Positions 12,801-27,800 of a stretch of 64,000 nt of DNA are shown piece after piece. Position numbers and translations under genes: made by a program. Positions within the stretch are counted from its first letter, which is position 1. Each line of letters opens with the position of its first letter. The stretch spans positions 16,071-80,070 of the forward strand of contig JBAMDO010000242.1 in NCBI GenBank assembly GCA_037074765.1, given 5' to 3'. The stretch is from Mansonella perstans. Taxonomy: Eukaryota; Nematoda; Chromadorea; Rhabditida; Onchocercidae. A model generated the notes under the pieces. That model searched no databases and was not told the DNA's origin. It was given only the letters and a program-made list of their open reading frames with translations.

Positions 12801-15800
12801 TAGAGTTGTGATCGGTCTTAAAGCAGTCATAATTTCTTGCTGTATATCACTGCTATCACCATCCATCAATTGTTGTAATCGATGAACGAGATTACTATTC
12901 GACATGTTTTTAACAAATTGTTCCATTTCCTAACAAAAAAAAAATTTTTTTAAATAATTGAAATTTTTATATGATCAGAACAAATTCAAAAATAAATCAA
13001 ATAGTTTCTCAAATATCCAATTATTTTGATAGGTATGTATTTGTGTTTATGTGTATGTGTGTGTGTGTTTATTTTTTATTTCTCAAACAAAATGAAACTT
13101 TAAATGAGATAACCTGATGAGCTTGATCATATGCAGCAAGAATTGCTTCCTTAATTATTTCATAATTACCAGCAATTTCATCCACTAAATTTGCATATTC
13201 AGTACCAAATTCAGTAGCAAGATTTCTGTAAAATAGTATTAATTTTCATATCATATGTAAATTGAAATGAAGGAATTTCTATATTTCATTAAAATTTCCA
13301 TAATTCATTTATAAAAAAAAATAGAATTGTTAAATGCGAATTAGCACTATACTTCTCTCTTATTATGTCTTCCATTTGTTCTACTATTTAACAACTTTAT
13401 TCATTATCATGCAATTGAACTTTTTGAAGTCTCTCATATTGATGATAAATATTTTGCTTCAGTTAATTTAAAAGATTAAATTTATTCAAATTTTAAAAGC
13501 AACCTCTGTTCAGCAGCCCATACTTTGACTAATTCATCCAATGCTTTTGCAAGATCATTAGCAATTTCATTATGTGATACAAATATCGGAAGGAAGACAT
13601 CTCTCGTAAATGAGCTTTGATAAAATTGTTCTCTGTTCCATATTGTTTCTTTCGTTTTCTTCTACACAAGAAAAATATAGCTTAGATGTAAGTAATTAGT
13701 AAATTTACATTTAATAATTTTAAATGACAAGATTATTACATCTTACCATTATTTCACTTTCAATAGCAGGTCGAAGATAAATGTTACTTTTCCATACATT
13801 ACCTTCTTTTACCTTAAAACAATTGCAATTATACAAGAAATAATTTGTAGAAATGATTTATTTTTGTTAAAATTTTTCTTTTTTAATTATTTTAATTAAA
13901 AATTTCAAATTTCATTAAAATTTAAATGAAATAGCACGAATTATGTACAGATGCACGTACAAATAATTCTTTTACATGTAACACGTATTACACGCATCAA
14001 AAAACAATTGAAATACGTGGAAAATAAAATTGTTACATAGACTTTACTTGTAATGATAGACGAGCATCGTGTACTTTTTGGCCTTCTTCACTATGCCATA
14101 CGCTAATTTTCCCATGATAATCATTAAACTTTCGAGCTGAAGCATGTAATTTAATTTCTTCTGATCTTTCATCACGATACTCAATAATGATTCCATTCCT
14201 GTGCCAATCCAATTCACCAACAATAGACGGTCGCTCATTATTCTGAAAAATTTTCTGTTTTTTTTGAAATTTTCAACAAATTGCCACTTTCCTTCTTGCT
14301 ATTCAATATATTATTGATTATTATTATATTATTAATTACTTAGTGAAATTATTGATTATTGATTATTATTACGAGATTACTGGTTAACTTCATATGAAAT
14401 TTTTCATAAAATTGAGCACAAAGATATTGTATCGAAAAAAAAACGATATTATTGCATAGTTTCGAAATCAAATTAAAATAGAATTAAAATAATCCAAATT
14501 AACTAAGTTAAATTCCGGTTAACTTAGAGGTTAACTTAGAAATACGTAAACAAAGTAAAGTTACGAATTACTTGTTCATGAAATGACACTGTGATAAGTT
14601 ATTATTCCGGAAATTATTTCAAATGAATTTAGTAGTATAAGGAGATTGCAGGGATACCTCATAAAATCCAATTTTATAATGATGATCATTTATTTTATCA
14701 ATTCTTGTCTTCAACATTGAATGCGGTGATTTCAACTGAATTTCCATAAATTTCACTGCATCAGTTCTTGTTTCTAATGAATATTCCACCGGTTGATTAT
14801 GAATATTTCTACTTTCGACACCAAAACTTGCATGAACAGGAATTACGGTTTTTCCAATTATGCTTCGATCAATTTTTGTCCATAAACGAATATTGAGATC
14901 ACTGACAAGAAAATTGTAATTAAAAAATTTTACTTTTCCTAATTAATTCTTCAACACTGAGTGCCGCATTGATTTCAATTAATTTCCATAATGTTTAATT
15001 AGAATTTGATTTAGTGAAATATTATGATGACATTAGTTTTTGCAAATTTGAAGTGATCGTATTCGAACAGTCGAATAAATTTTGCAAAAAAAAAAAAAAT
15101 TTCGCACAAAATTGCAAAATCATAAAACGAATACATTTGTTACATGCAACAGTAAGGATAGAATTGCTCGAATATAACTTCAAATTTACAGCTGAATGAA
15201 ATGGAACAAGGTATTCTGCTATTGTTTGCATTAATTAGCAATAATAATTCATTTAGCACAAACATACATCGCAACCAAATTCAATATGATGGCTACTGAT
15301 CTTATCCGAATGGACATTATCAATAACAAGATATTAGATAATTGATTGAATACTGTAATGGCTATTCTTCTTGTCCTATGAATATTTTAATAGCCATTCG
15401 TCTTACCTTACGGACACCTTAATGGCTATTATCAATAATAAGATATTATGTAACAAGGATCTGTTATTGATTAGACAGTCTTCTTATCTATGGAACGATG
15501 TAACAGATGGAATAGCTATTATCAATAATAAAATATTAAGAGATAGAAGGATTATGCCTCACCTTGCCTGATGGATACTTTTCAGTTCAATAACAAATCG
15601 GTTATTATTATTATTTCTTTCAATATTTCGTTTCCTATGTCTTCCTCGTAATGCAATAATACTTCGTTGCAAATGCAATGAATTGGCAAATAATTTATCC
15701 GGTTGATCACTGTAGATAAACTGCAATGGACTCATTTTTTTATTACAATTATGGATATTGATAAAAAAGAATTTGTACATTTGATATGCTCATGATATGT

Positions 15801-18800
15801 TATCAAAATTATCAATTCAATTTGTTCAAATCATTGAATGCTTTTTTGTTAAGTTTATTTTTAATTTCTACATAATTATTAATTAAAAAAAATTTAGCAT
15901 ACTTCAGTTTGCAAATCTATTCGATAATTGCCTTTATCTTGTTCATCTATCGTATAGGTTATTTTTGCTTGCAACGGTATCTTTAATGCATGATCCGAGA
16001 TACTTCCTTCCCAATGAAAACCATTGGTCATCGGTTGATAAGTCATTTCAGCAATAGTTGGACGCTTTCCACTTTCAACATTTGGTCTGACAAAATATTT
16101 ATCAAAAAAAAATTTTCTAATTTGAAAAATTTTTTAAAATTGAATTTTTTTTTTTTTTTCAAGATTTCTATTCAAGAATACTAGTATTCTTGGTACTGTT
16201 AATATGTATGCATGCATACTGTATGGATAAGGCATATTTATTTTGAGTTGGTCGAAGTATTGCAATATTGATTGTTCGTGTCGGTTGTTTCAGGTTTAAT
16301 CGTAGAGCACGAAATCTTTCACCTTCACTTTCAATTTCATTTTCAACACCATAGGTCTAGAACAAGAAATTGAAATCATTCATTTTTATCAATCCATTCA
16401 ACTGACTGAAAACTTTCAATAGCTCATACCTTATACCTGTGTAAATTAATCATCCCACTTTAAATTACTTCTACCTTTTTTTGTCCAAAAGGATCTAATG
16501 TTAATACGACAATTGAATTTTGTTTATCACCAATTAAGCTATGTTGCAAATGTATTTCGAATGGTTCCGATATTTCCGTTATCTGAAATGAAAATATTGC
16601 AAAGGTGAAAAAAAAAAACTATTCACACCAGTAGTACTAGAAATAATCAAATCTTTTTCTTTTCTACTGACAAAAAAAAAATGAAAAATTGAATTTTTGC
16701 TGATAATTAATTGTAGCAAAATAAAAACGAATAATTTCACTGAAAAGTTTATAATTCTTGAACTTCGACTTTTGCCACTATTCTTGAACTTTGATCATTT
16801 TGTAAAAAAAATTGATTGGTAGAAAATTTGATATCAATTTGACATTGAACGATTAAACATAATTTGACATTTACCTGTATCTTCAATATTTTATCATAGT
16901 CACCAGTTTTAACATGAGCATATATCTTTCCTCCACTTCCATTCTCACTATGAACTTCAAATTCAGTTGTTCCTTTTCTTGTCACTCTAATCTAGAAAAT
17001 TTAGCAAATTAAAAATATTACAGTACAAAATTTATTATGCACACAAAGAATTTAATGATTTTACAAATTTCAAAATTTCAAATTTTGCCATTCTTATTAT
17101 CTTGAATGATAGCGAGTTATTGCTAAGGCATAATATTAATATTATTTCAAATATGCTATTAAAAATCTTTGTCATACGATGATGATAATCTTCGGAATGA
17201 AGCTTAAAATAACCTAGCAGTCACTTTTTTTGAAAAATTTTCAGAAAATCTTCATCAGATGAAAAAGATATATTCTATGTGTGACATTAAAAGAAGATCA
17301 CACTCATGGATACAAATTAATGATAATCACTAGATAAATTAAACAGAAAAAGAGAAAAAAGGAGTGATAAGTACTGATAAAAAGAAAAAAGGGAAGTTAA
17401 AGTGAAGAAAAAAAACGACTCTGTTATAATTTTCTAAAATTTAAATTTTTATAAAAAAATTACTTGTGGATTGAAAGCATGCATTGGTGTTTGCAATTTC
17501 ATGATACCTCTATCATTATTTATGTCCATTTCTAAGTTATAAATATTTGCAGCACTGCGTAACATAGCATTTGTGTTATACGTTAAAGCTTGCTGAAAAA
17601 TTTTTTGCATCTTATCAGTTGATTAATTAATTAATTTTCAATTAGTTTTTACATCCTATCAAGTTAATTAATTGTATTAACATGATTATTCACAATTAAT
17701 CTTACATTCATTATACATATATTTTGAATTTTTTCAAAAGAAAAAAAAATCGATAAAAATGAAATATTTTTTAATTATTACATTATCAACAATGAATTTA
17801 ATTTTTCCTTCATTATCTATCACATTGCCTAATTTCACCAAATAACCAATATCAGTGTTTTGTGACGAGATACTTTCATGTCCTCTAATGATATATCGAT
17901 TGTTCAAATTGCCTTCCATATCACAGTTCCAAAATGTATGGCTTTTACGACAGTTAAACATAGCCTAAAATCTATGCATGAAATATTGACAAATGCTTTG
18001 AAAACATATCAATAAGATGAATATCTTTATGTTGATTTTAAACTTTTAACTGTAACACGGATATATGTTCAGTAATATTTAATGATGAATACAGCATACC
18101 GGATATAGTTTAGTAATATTTAGTGGTGAATACAGCATCCTAGATATAGTCTCAAGTGGCACCGAATGTTATTTAATATATTGATTTTGAAAAAGACTTA
18201 ATTCGGATACCGAATATAGTTTAGTATCCGGTCGGATAAAATGAAACAACTGAATTGTTACTTATGTTCAATTTCAATTCATTTTAAATTCGATTAAATT
18301 AATTTGAAAATTTACTTCAGAGAATGCTTTACTCAATGTAGATATCATTAATAGTTTAAAGTGTTTCAAAATTCTTCACCTTGCCATAATGAATCATTTT
18401 ACATGTTGATGTTGCATTAATGTCTATCTTAACTTCATTATCACGATAAATCGTTACTAAATCCATGTTTATCTCTCGTCCGTTAAATTTCAAATATTTA
18501 TTCAATATTCTTTGGCCATTTCTATGAACATATGTTGCTGTATGCTTTAACACTATTCCATTACCCTAAAATTAACAAATAAATTTTATCATTATTTTTT
18601 TTCATTATTTCTACACAAAAAAAGCAATGAAATTGTCGAGAAATTCATATAACAATTTAACCTCTGACCTTTTTAATTTTAACTCTACCACTAATCTTAT
18701 CTGTAATTTTGCTTCTAATTTTTTTATTTCACAAACTTCATCTGTAAATAATAGTATGCTTCATTGAAATTACATTAATAACATCTCATTTTGTTTGTCA

Positions 18801-21800
18801 ATAGTAATTTTATTATTTATAAATAGTTCTAAGCAATTACCATAATTTATTCAGTCATTCAATTAAATGATAGTTTGAAATTTTCAAAAAAATTTACCAT
18901 AAGATCAGTAGTGGTGCTAAATGATTGCTCATCTTTCTTCATTTCATTCGTCAGATGAAATGTCTTTTCAACACTGGCAAGTTCCAGAATTGTTTTTGCT
19001 TTTCGCATTGTAATAATCTTTTCCACTTCTAATTCTTGTTCTAAATTTATTCGATTCTAAAAAAAATCAAAATTTCTTTCATTCTTTTTTTAGTCTGAAC
19101 AAAAATATTTACCATATAGAAAATTAAAGAAAGTCAATATTAAATAGGATTTAAATATTTACCGTAGAAAATTGATTTGGATATTTACTGTAGAAAATTG
19201 ATTTGAATGTTTATCGTAGAAAACTGATTTGAATATTTACCATATGGAAAATCGAAGAAGTCAATAGTAAATGGGATTTAAATCAGATAAGGAAAAGTAA
19301 TGCAGTTTTTCTATTACAAAGAAGTACTTGTACCGATATACAGTAATTTAAGCAATTCAGATAAAAAGAATAGAAAAACAAAATGAAAAAAAAATGTGAT
19401 AATAACTTGAGGTGTTATGAATTTGCCGGAATAAATATACTCTCTGCTTGTATCATGCAATATTTTACGCCAATGACCTTCAATAGCAAAATGTTGATCA
19501 TTTGCTTCAAATAATCCTTGCAAATTTATCTGAAAAAGTGAAACAAAAAGATGCTTGATAATGGAGGGAAAAAAACAAATCAACTCTAATAGTACAAAGA
19601 AATTTTGGAAAAATCCTTTTATTATAGATAACAATATAAAAAAACAATGAACAGTTGATCTACTTTGGTCATTGAGTACTTATAAATTTGCCTTGTAAAA
19701 ATAGAGTTGTGGATCCTCAAAAGCTTCAATATTTTAATTTTTAATTAACCGGATGCATCTGATCTGTTTTATCATATTACCTGATCTATCCTGTAAAGAA
19801 AGCCTGCTTTTGTTTTAATTGATCGTTGTTGCAAAGGTCTATCAGTATTCAAATGAAAATCAACGTCGAAAAGATCCCAATGAAAAGGAGTAGTGGTAAG
19901 TATCATTGAAATAGTTCGAATACGATCTTTATCCAAATCACTGCAAATGATTATTTAATAGCCGCCGTGAATGTCAGAGTCTTGACCAATGTAAGCATAT
20001 GACATCGTTGAACATTCTACATGCAATCCTGGTCTTTCTTCTTCCCATGGGCTATTCCAGTAGCTTGAAAGCTTATAGTCAATATCGCTTGCAGGCTTCC
20101 GCAGTACAAAACCTCCGCGGTTCTTTTTTTACCCTGATTTAATCAGAAAAAAAGGCCAAAACAATGACACAAATAGGGCTTATTTAAAAAAAAATGTTAA
20201 GAACAAGAGATTTGACATTAGTCAAAAGTGCCTGCACTTACTTACCATAAAAATGAGTAAAGTAAGCATTTTGAAAATTTAAAGTTTAACCATTTAAGGA
20301 TTGTTTTGTCATATTGATAATCGAGTTCCATGTTTAGGTTAAGGTTATCATCTGACTGAACTTTGACCCCATGAGATGAACCATGTGCATGCTTCATTTG
20401 ATCATATTCAACTGCTAACTTGCTTGGTCGCTAGAAATTAGCCTAATGAATAAAATGAAATAGTCGAAAATCTGATATATAGTTAAATTTAGTCCCGTGA
20501 AATTTCACTTAATATCTCAATTGCTCCTTGTCAAAACATTTTGCTTTTTCTGGCCTAATTATTTAAAGAACATTATGTCACCACAATAAACTTTAAATAA
20601 TTAGAAACCGTGCAATTCTTTTTCATTTATTTGATAGAGAAAAATAATTGCATTATTTATTGTCATATCATAGTTATTGTTGTCATCAAGTTACCACAAC
20701 AAAATATCCTGATTGATTTGCATTATTTAATCAGTTATCAGTAGTAAAATGATTAAGGCATACATTCTGATAAATCCAGTTGAATTCTCCACGATATTGT
20801 TGATTAGGAAGATTCAATTTTTTTGGCACTGTAATGTTACCTGCGCCAAAATAATATCCATCTTTGTTCATTGTAGCATATATTGTCATAACATCCATGG
20901 TTGGTCGAAATTCAGCTGCCTAAAAAAAAAACATAAGGATAAACAAATTAATTTTTTTCCTTTACTTTTCTTTTTTCACCCTTACCAAATGATAGTTGAT
21001 TTTTGGTTCGTATTTCTCAGTGTAAATGTTAAAATCGAGACGTTTCTGACTATCAAGATTATCCAAACGACCATCAAGATTGACCATCAGTTCATATATC
21101 GTTTGACTACCTTGTTTTGCTTGCCAGTGTACACTGTAAATGAAATTGAATCTAAAAGAATACTACCATGGAAATATCTGGCAAATAAACATCTTGTAAA
21201 AAATTACATTCAGGTAAATTTGGGGGAAATAAGCGTGACAAGGTGACTTACGTATAATTGTTATATTGATATTTGATATGTTTTCTGATGCTTAATGGTT
21301 CGATTACGCCAGCAATATTAGCTGTCGATTCAATGGTATACTCATTTGCCTGTAAAAATACAATCGTTTGCCATTTCATTTCCAATTTAATTTCTAATTT
21401 TAATTTCATGACTAGATAGATAGATAGGTAAATAGAACTATAAATTTCTACAATAAGTGACTTCACTTTGCATATTAATATTATCTTTTTAATTTGTAGA
21501 AAATATTTCTAACATTTACTATTTTGAATTTAAATTTATTTTATTCTTTTTTCTCTAACTAACTGTTATTTTAGTTAAGTTATTTTCATCTCACTCTTTT
21601 TTTTTCTGTAGAAGTTTAATTTTTAGCTTTCATGTGTATATTTTTGTATGAATATAATTTGAAAAATTTAAATCAAGAGTTAGTTAAGAAATAATGATTT
21701 ATACAATCATAATAATGAACAGTCAAAAATCTTTTTATGGAAATTATGATTAATGATAATTTTTCAAATTCTATAGCTTTACCTGAGGACGAAATACAAC

Positions 21801-24800
21801 ATCCGATATTGCATCTATTTTGCCATTTGGATCCCATTGTAGGTGTGTTTTCATTTTATATAATCCAGTGGCCACTTCGTCAATTTGCTTATCCAAAACT
21901 ATTTCATGATCAGGAAAATGCAACCGAATATTTCCATTGAAATTCCATTTTGGATCAACCTGAGGAAACGACACAAAGATCAGGAATTGTCTGTTGCCTG
22001 ATAATTTAATCAAGTAAAAAAGATGAAAACCTTAATGACATATTCTGCTGAAGCGTGAATACTTTGTTTTCTTAATGTCTCTGCATCAATTTTAAACATG
22101 AACTGTTGTGGGAAACGATTTTGATAAATAATATTTGCTTTGGTATCAATCCCAAATTGATCGCATTTCACCTAAAATTTTTTTTTTTGAATTTACAAAG
22201 CGAAGAATTGTTGCTTACTTTTTAATTGGATTTTACAAATCTAAATTGTTTGATAGGCCTAGAAATTTTTTCTCTTTTCTCTTTTATTTTTCTCTCTTTT
22301 CTCTAACTTTCACTTTCTCTTTCTCTTATGAAAAAGCAAAAACAAAACTGGTATTAACCTTTCCAACAGTGGTATAAATTTTATTAGGTCCACGGGTGAT
22401 GTCTAAATTTGCCGTTAATTGTTTTCCGAAATAGATCACTTCTAACAAATTTTCCATATTGTTTCCATTACGATCAGAGAGCAGTTTGAGTTCAAACTTG
22501 TTAAAAGCTGTACTCGTAGCATGAATGGCATGTTCAAAGTGATGATTAGTATCTTTTTTCTGGAAAAATCTAACAAAATTAATTAATTGTCAAAAAGTTG
22601 GAAGAAAAAAAATTTTTTTCTTTTGATATTAAAATGCTATGCTGAAAAATTTTTTTTTTGCTTTAAGAAACATTTTCATTTTTAGAAAGGTAATTAATTA
22701 ATTAATTTCGCTGTCAGTATATAGGAAACGAAATCATTTGTTGTTGAAACTTACTTGAAAAGCTTGCTGAAGTCCAATTTCAAGTGTCCGCTTTGGATGA
22801 TTAGCAATCTGATATTCACCATTTATGATACCTTTGAAATCAATGTTTCCTTGATAAATAATTGATGTGTCTAATTTTCCATTAAAATCAGGTCCAAAAT
22901 ATTCCAATTTACCTTCGTATTTTGGTGCTTCAGGATTTATTAAAGCTAAAAAGATAAATTAATTAGCTAGCGTCAAATTAATTAATATTTTTCAGGATCA
23001 AAATTATCAAATTGTGTATTGATTGATAACTTTTTTTCTACACGACAATGTTTTGATATTGTTGTTGAAACAAATAGTAGAATTATGTAATGAATTAATT
23101 TAATACGTACATTTCTCAATTACATCATTAAAATAGCACTTTCAAAATTTTCATTCTTTACCTTTCAGGTATGTTAAATGCATTTCATATTAAATTTAAC
23201 ATTGATAAAAGCTTTCCGGAAGGATATAGAAATATTAATTGGCTTAAATGAAAGGCTTACTTTTGAATATAAGTGGTTTATTGAAGACTTTATTTAGTTG
23301 AAAATCAATCATTGCATAAGGTTTTGCAATGCTATACTGTAATTCTGTTATAACTTCGGCTGTAGTGGTACTTTCAGCGGTACTTTTTGCATTTAACTTA
23401 TACAAGTTTCGTTCATTAATTTTAGTTGTCTGAAAAAACGAAAAAAATTATTTTTATTTAAAATTTTATTAAAATATTTTAATAATTCAATGCAATTATC
23501 ATTTACAATATCTTTATCATTAATATTTTCTTCCAAAAGAAAAAATAAATGTATTTTTGTCACCTCCAATGTGCCATCAAGATTGTGAACTTTGTCATCG
23601 ATGATAAGTTTAAGATTTGTCGCATATTCATGCAATTGTTTCGTTTCTTGTAAATTACCATCCAATGCAATCATTTTGATTGGAGTAATAATTTCAAATT
23701 TAAGCTTTTTTCGTGGAATTGAAATTTCAAAATCAGTTTGCACTTTACGATTTATTTCTGATCCTGGTGTATCCATATTAATCAGTAATTTTTGTTCGTC
23801 TCGCTGAAAATTTTGAATTTTATAACTGATAGTTACTTCCAAGATATAAGATTAAAAAAAATAAACAGAGGACATAAGCTGTCATTTTATCATATTTAAA
23901 AAATTTAATCCTTAGTTTCACTAATTCTAAAGGAAGTTAACAGCGGAATTTTAAACTTTATGTTTAGTCTGCTTAGCTAAATCAGTCTGTTGCTTGACAA
24001 TAATATTATCTTTTGATTACACCTTTGTACTGAACATCCCCTCTCTTCAAGACACACTACATTATTTTATTTATCTACTATGGTCTGTATTTCGATGTGT
24101 CCTTGTTATACTTTTTTCTATAAAGAGATTGTCATCCCTAAAACTTTTCTCTACTTCGTTCGTTGCTGATGTAAAAATGCTGATAGAAATAACAAGTTCT
24201 GAAATTATTTTAGTTTTGTGTCAGAAATTGGAATTGCTAAAAAGATAGAAAAATTTCATAATATTTTACTGTTCATTGAAATATATCCAAAAAATGAATT
24301 AACGACTTACGCTATTGATTCTTTCGATGAGTAGCTGGTAGCTGTTCAATCCACGGTCAACTTTTTCAACTTTAATATTTCCTTCTATCATCGAAGAATT
24401 CGAATAAAACTGTAAAAAGCTCACAAATGTTATTTCAAAAAAAAAAATGCAACAATATCTCTTTAAACAATAAAAAAAGATATTTACATCGATACATGCC
24501 CGAATCCCAAGAATTTTTGCCAATGTATCACCGGAACAATAGTGTTTTTCCATATTTCCCAGCGATTCTCGTCTAATGTGGAAAGTTTGATGACGATTAT
24601 TTTCAATCTTTGTAATATCTCTACTGAAAAAATGATGCTAATAGTTAATTATCGTATTCATTTATGTTTAATTAATTTTTAGATAATTTTAATTTTTTAT
24701 TAGCATATATTGTGCTAAGTTACAGTAGGTAAGAATGTGACTAGCATTTCAGATCCGATCAATACGATGATACTGATAATTTTTGGGAAAATTATAAAAA

Positions 24801-27800
24801 TAACAGTAATCATTTGAGAGAGATAATTTACCGTATCTTTGCAATCAAAATATCTTTGTGCGGTACATCAATCTTCACTGATAATTTGTTTCCTTCACTT
24901 AATTCCATACTCTGTACGATGCTTGCTGCAGAATACAAACTTGATGTCACCATAGCACCAGATGCTACATGACCAGCATGTAAAAGTATTGCACCTCTAC
25001 TTGCAACCGATATTGATGGACGTATGTTAAGCTAAAATGCAAATTTTACAGAGACAAAAAAAAAGGATCAAAAAGAACGAAACAGTTACTATAATGCAAA
25101 GAACTTTTTAATTAAAAATAACTGAAATTTAACTGAATTGAAATCTTCAAATTTTACATTTTTAAGTTTTATTTAACACAAATTACAATGATATTACTTA
25201 CATGACCATTTGCGCCTATTTTTCGCTGTAACAAATTCACAAGGTTCAGTCTCAAATTACTATCCATTTTAGCAGCAGTTGATACATTTAGGAGAAATTG
25301 AAGTGATAAGCCAGAGAGTGTTGGGAGTGTTTGTGATAATTCAAACGGGAACATATAATGTGAAAGCTACAAATAATGATAAAAATTAAAAAAAATTCAT
25401 GTAAGAATTTGAAATTTAAATTGATAATTTATGCTACAAGAGCAAAAAACAAAATAAGAGAGACTTTGTTTGAAATTGAAATAACTGCAATCTAACATGA
25501 TTAAAACAAAATGATCAATAAGGTCACTTAACAAAAGAAAAAAAGCTCGTTATCTGCGCGAAATTTACGTTTTTCACAGTGCTGTGATCTAAGGGTGCTT
25601 GTTGCCTTTTCTTGAGAAATTTTTGCAGAAAAGTTATAATTTTAAAGAAAGAAAAAAAGAAAAAAAAAATTTTTATAAGATGTAAAAAAGATATAAAGAA
25701 ATAATCTTATTTCTTGGAAAATTTTTTTTACAACTTATCCTACAAATAAATTTTGGTGAGTTAATTTTACTGTAAACTATAAATGGTTGAAATTTTTACT
25801 GATTTACAATCTTAATATTGCTTTTAATCGATCTTTCAATCGATAAATAAAAAAAACTTTCACCTTTCTCGTCTTCTCTTGCATTAATTTTGCTAGCAAT
25901 TTATCAATTTCAATGATTTGCTTCACCTCATCAAGAAATTTACCGTGATCTCTTTGAAAGCCGTAATAATACAAATCATCACCAAACATCTAAAAAAATA
26001 TACCAGCGATTGTTAAACTGTTATCCATCTTAAATATTATGCGGCATAATACTGTAAATACAGTACTCCAGCAACGTACAGTAATCATTATTAACAAATT
26101 ACCTTAACATAAAAGGTTATTCGTAATGAATTTTTAACACCATTCTTCTTCATCATATATTGTTCTTTCAAATGATTCAATTTAGGATATCGTGATTGAA
26201 AATGCTTTTCACGGAAAACATGCCCATTAGGATTACTGATATAGCCATCAGGACCGAACAATTCCTCTTCAGCTTCTTCCAGACCTTCAGCTCTTGCGCC
26301 AATTTCCAAAATGTTGATACTGCAAAGAATGATGATACCATTAAGATAAAATAAAAAATAATTCAGAATTTTCATTTTGATATGTAAATAATTGTAGAGA
26401 GAAAAAAAATGGCGCAGTTTAGAGGCCATCAAAAAAAAAGTAATAGCGATAACTTTACTAAATTTATGATCAAACATTAATCATCATATCTGTCTGAGAT
26501 TTCTCTACGAGATTTGAGACCTCCGAGAGATCCAATTTTTTTCTTTTATCAAATATGCGATTATACTTTTTTTTTTGATGATCGATTAACTAAATGAGCG
26601 TTTACTTTTTTTCGACTAACAAAAATTGTAAACTTTCAATTACCTTTTACCAAAAAGATGAGCGGTGAAATTGAATGCTATCTGTCGTGGTATGTATCCA
26701 TTTGGTACAAGTATTACAGATGTATCCATATGACCACCATAATTATTCTAAAATATTCCATGTGATTGAATGAAAAGAATGAAATTGCTTAAAATTAGCT
26801 AATTTTGATTAAAATTATGGTTATCAAATGATTTATGCAAAACTTATGATAGATTCGACAATAAATTAAAAATTATTTCATCATAATCTTTTTATGATCA
26901 AAAAAAGAAACAATTATTTTATAAATTCCGAATTCGTAATAAAATTTAATTCATTATGATAAGAATTTAAAGTATGCCTTACTGTTCTACGACTACACCA
27001 GGTTGAAAGTACGACGTATCCGATCTGTCAAGTTAAGTAATGTCAAGTTAAGTCCGATCCGCCAAGTTAAGCAACATTGGGCCTAGTTAGTACTTGGATC
27101 GGAGTGCGAGATTTGCTTATTATTATTGTTTTGGTATTTTTTGTAGAAACGTTAAAAAAAGAAAGAAAAAATTATCACAAAAAAAAATCTCTTCAAACAT
27201 TCACAAAAAATTGAAACAATTAAAAAAAATGATTTAAATTTCAACAAGAATGATTACTTCTCTATCAAAATATCCCAATTCATGATAACGTGAGAAACGA
27301 CTTGAATCGAGATTATAATGCTTTGGTATGTGAAATCTCTTTAGCATATGTTGCAAGTGACGTGTTCCTGGATTTGTTGATCGTTGTTTAGAATTCAAAT
27401 AAGACCAAACATACGAACCAACTGCAAATATAAATTGTTTTCAAAATTTATAATATTAAGTATTATTAAAAATAAACTTGAATTTTTTTGTAATTTATAA
27501 TTGTTATATTCAATATTATTAATGACCAGCGATATTTTGCAATGAAACTTTTCGTGTCAAAAAAATAGCAATTTTTAATAATACTATATATAGGATATCT
27601 AGTAGTTATTTTGTATATAAGATATCTAGTAGTTAGCAATGATGATATGTAATACAGGAATTTTAGCGCCGTCTAACATTTTAACAATATAAGCATTTGG
27701 ACATTACTTAGTTATGTGATGAAAAAATTTGTTGCAATTTTTACTAATTACTAAGGAATTTTAATTAAATTTATTAAACCTTGATTAATAGTTTCGTTGT

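Noticed and set aside
20749..21246. 165-codon plus-strand ORF
   Set aside because: It overlaps two well-supported lipoprotein exons on the minus strand and has no recognisable domain.
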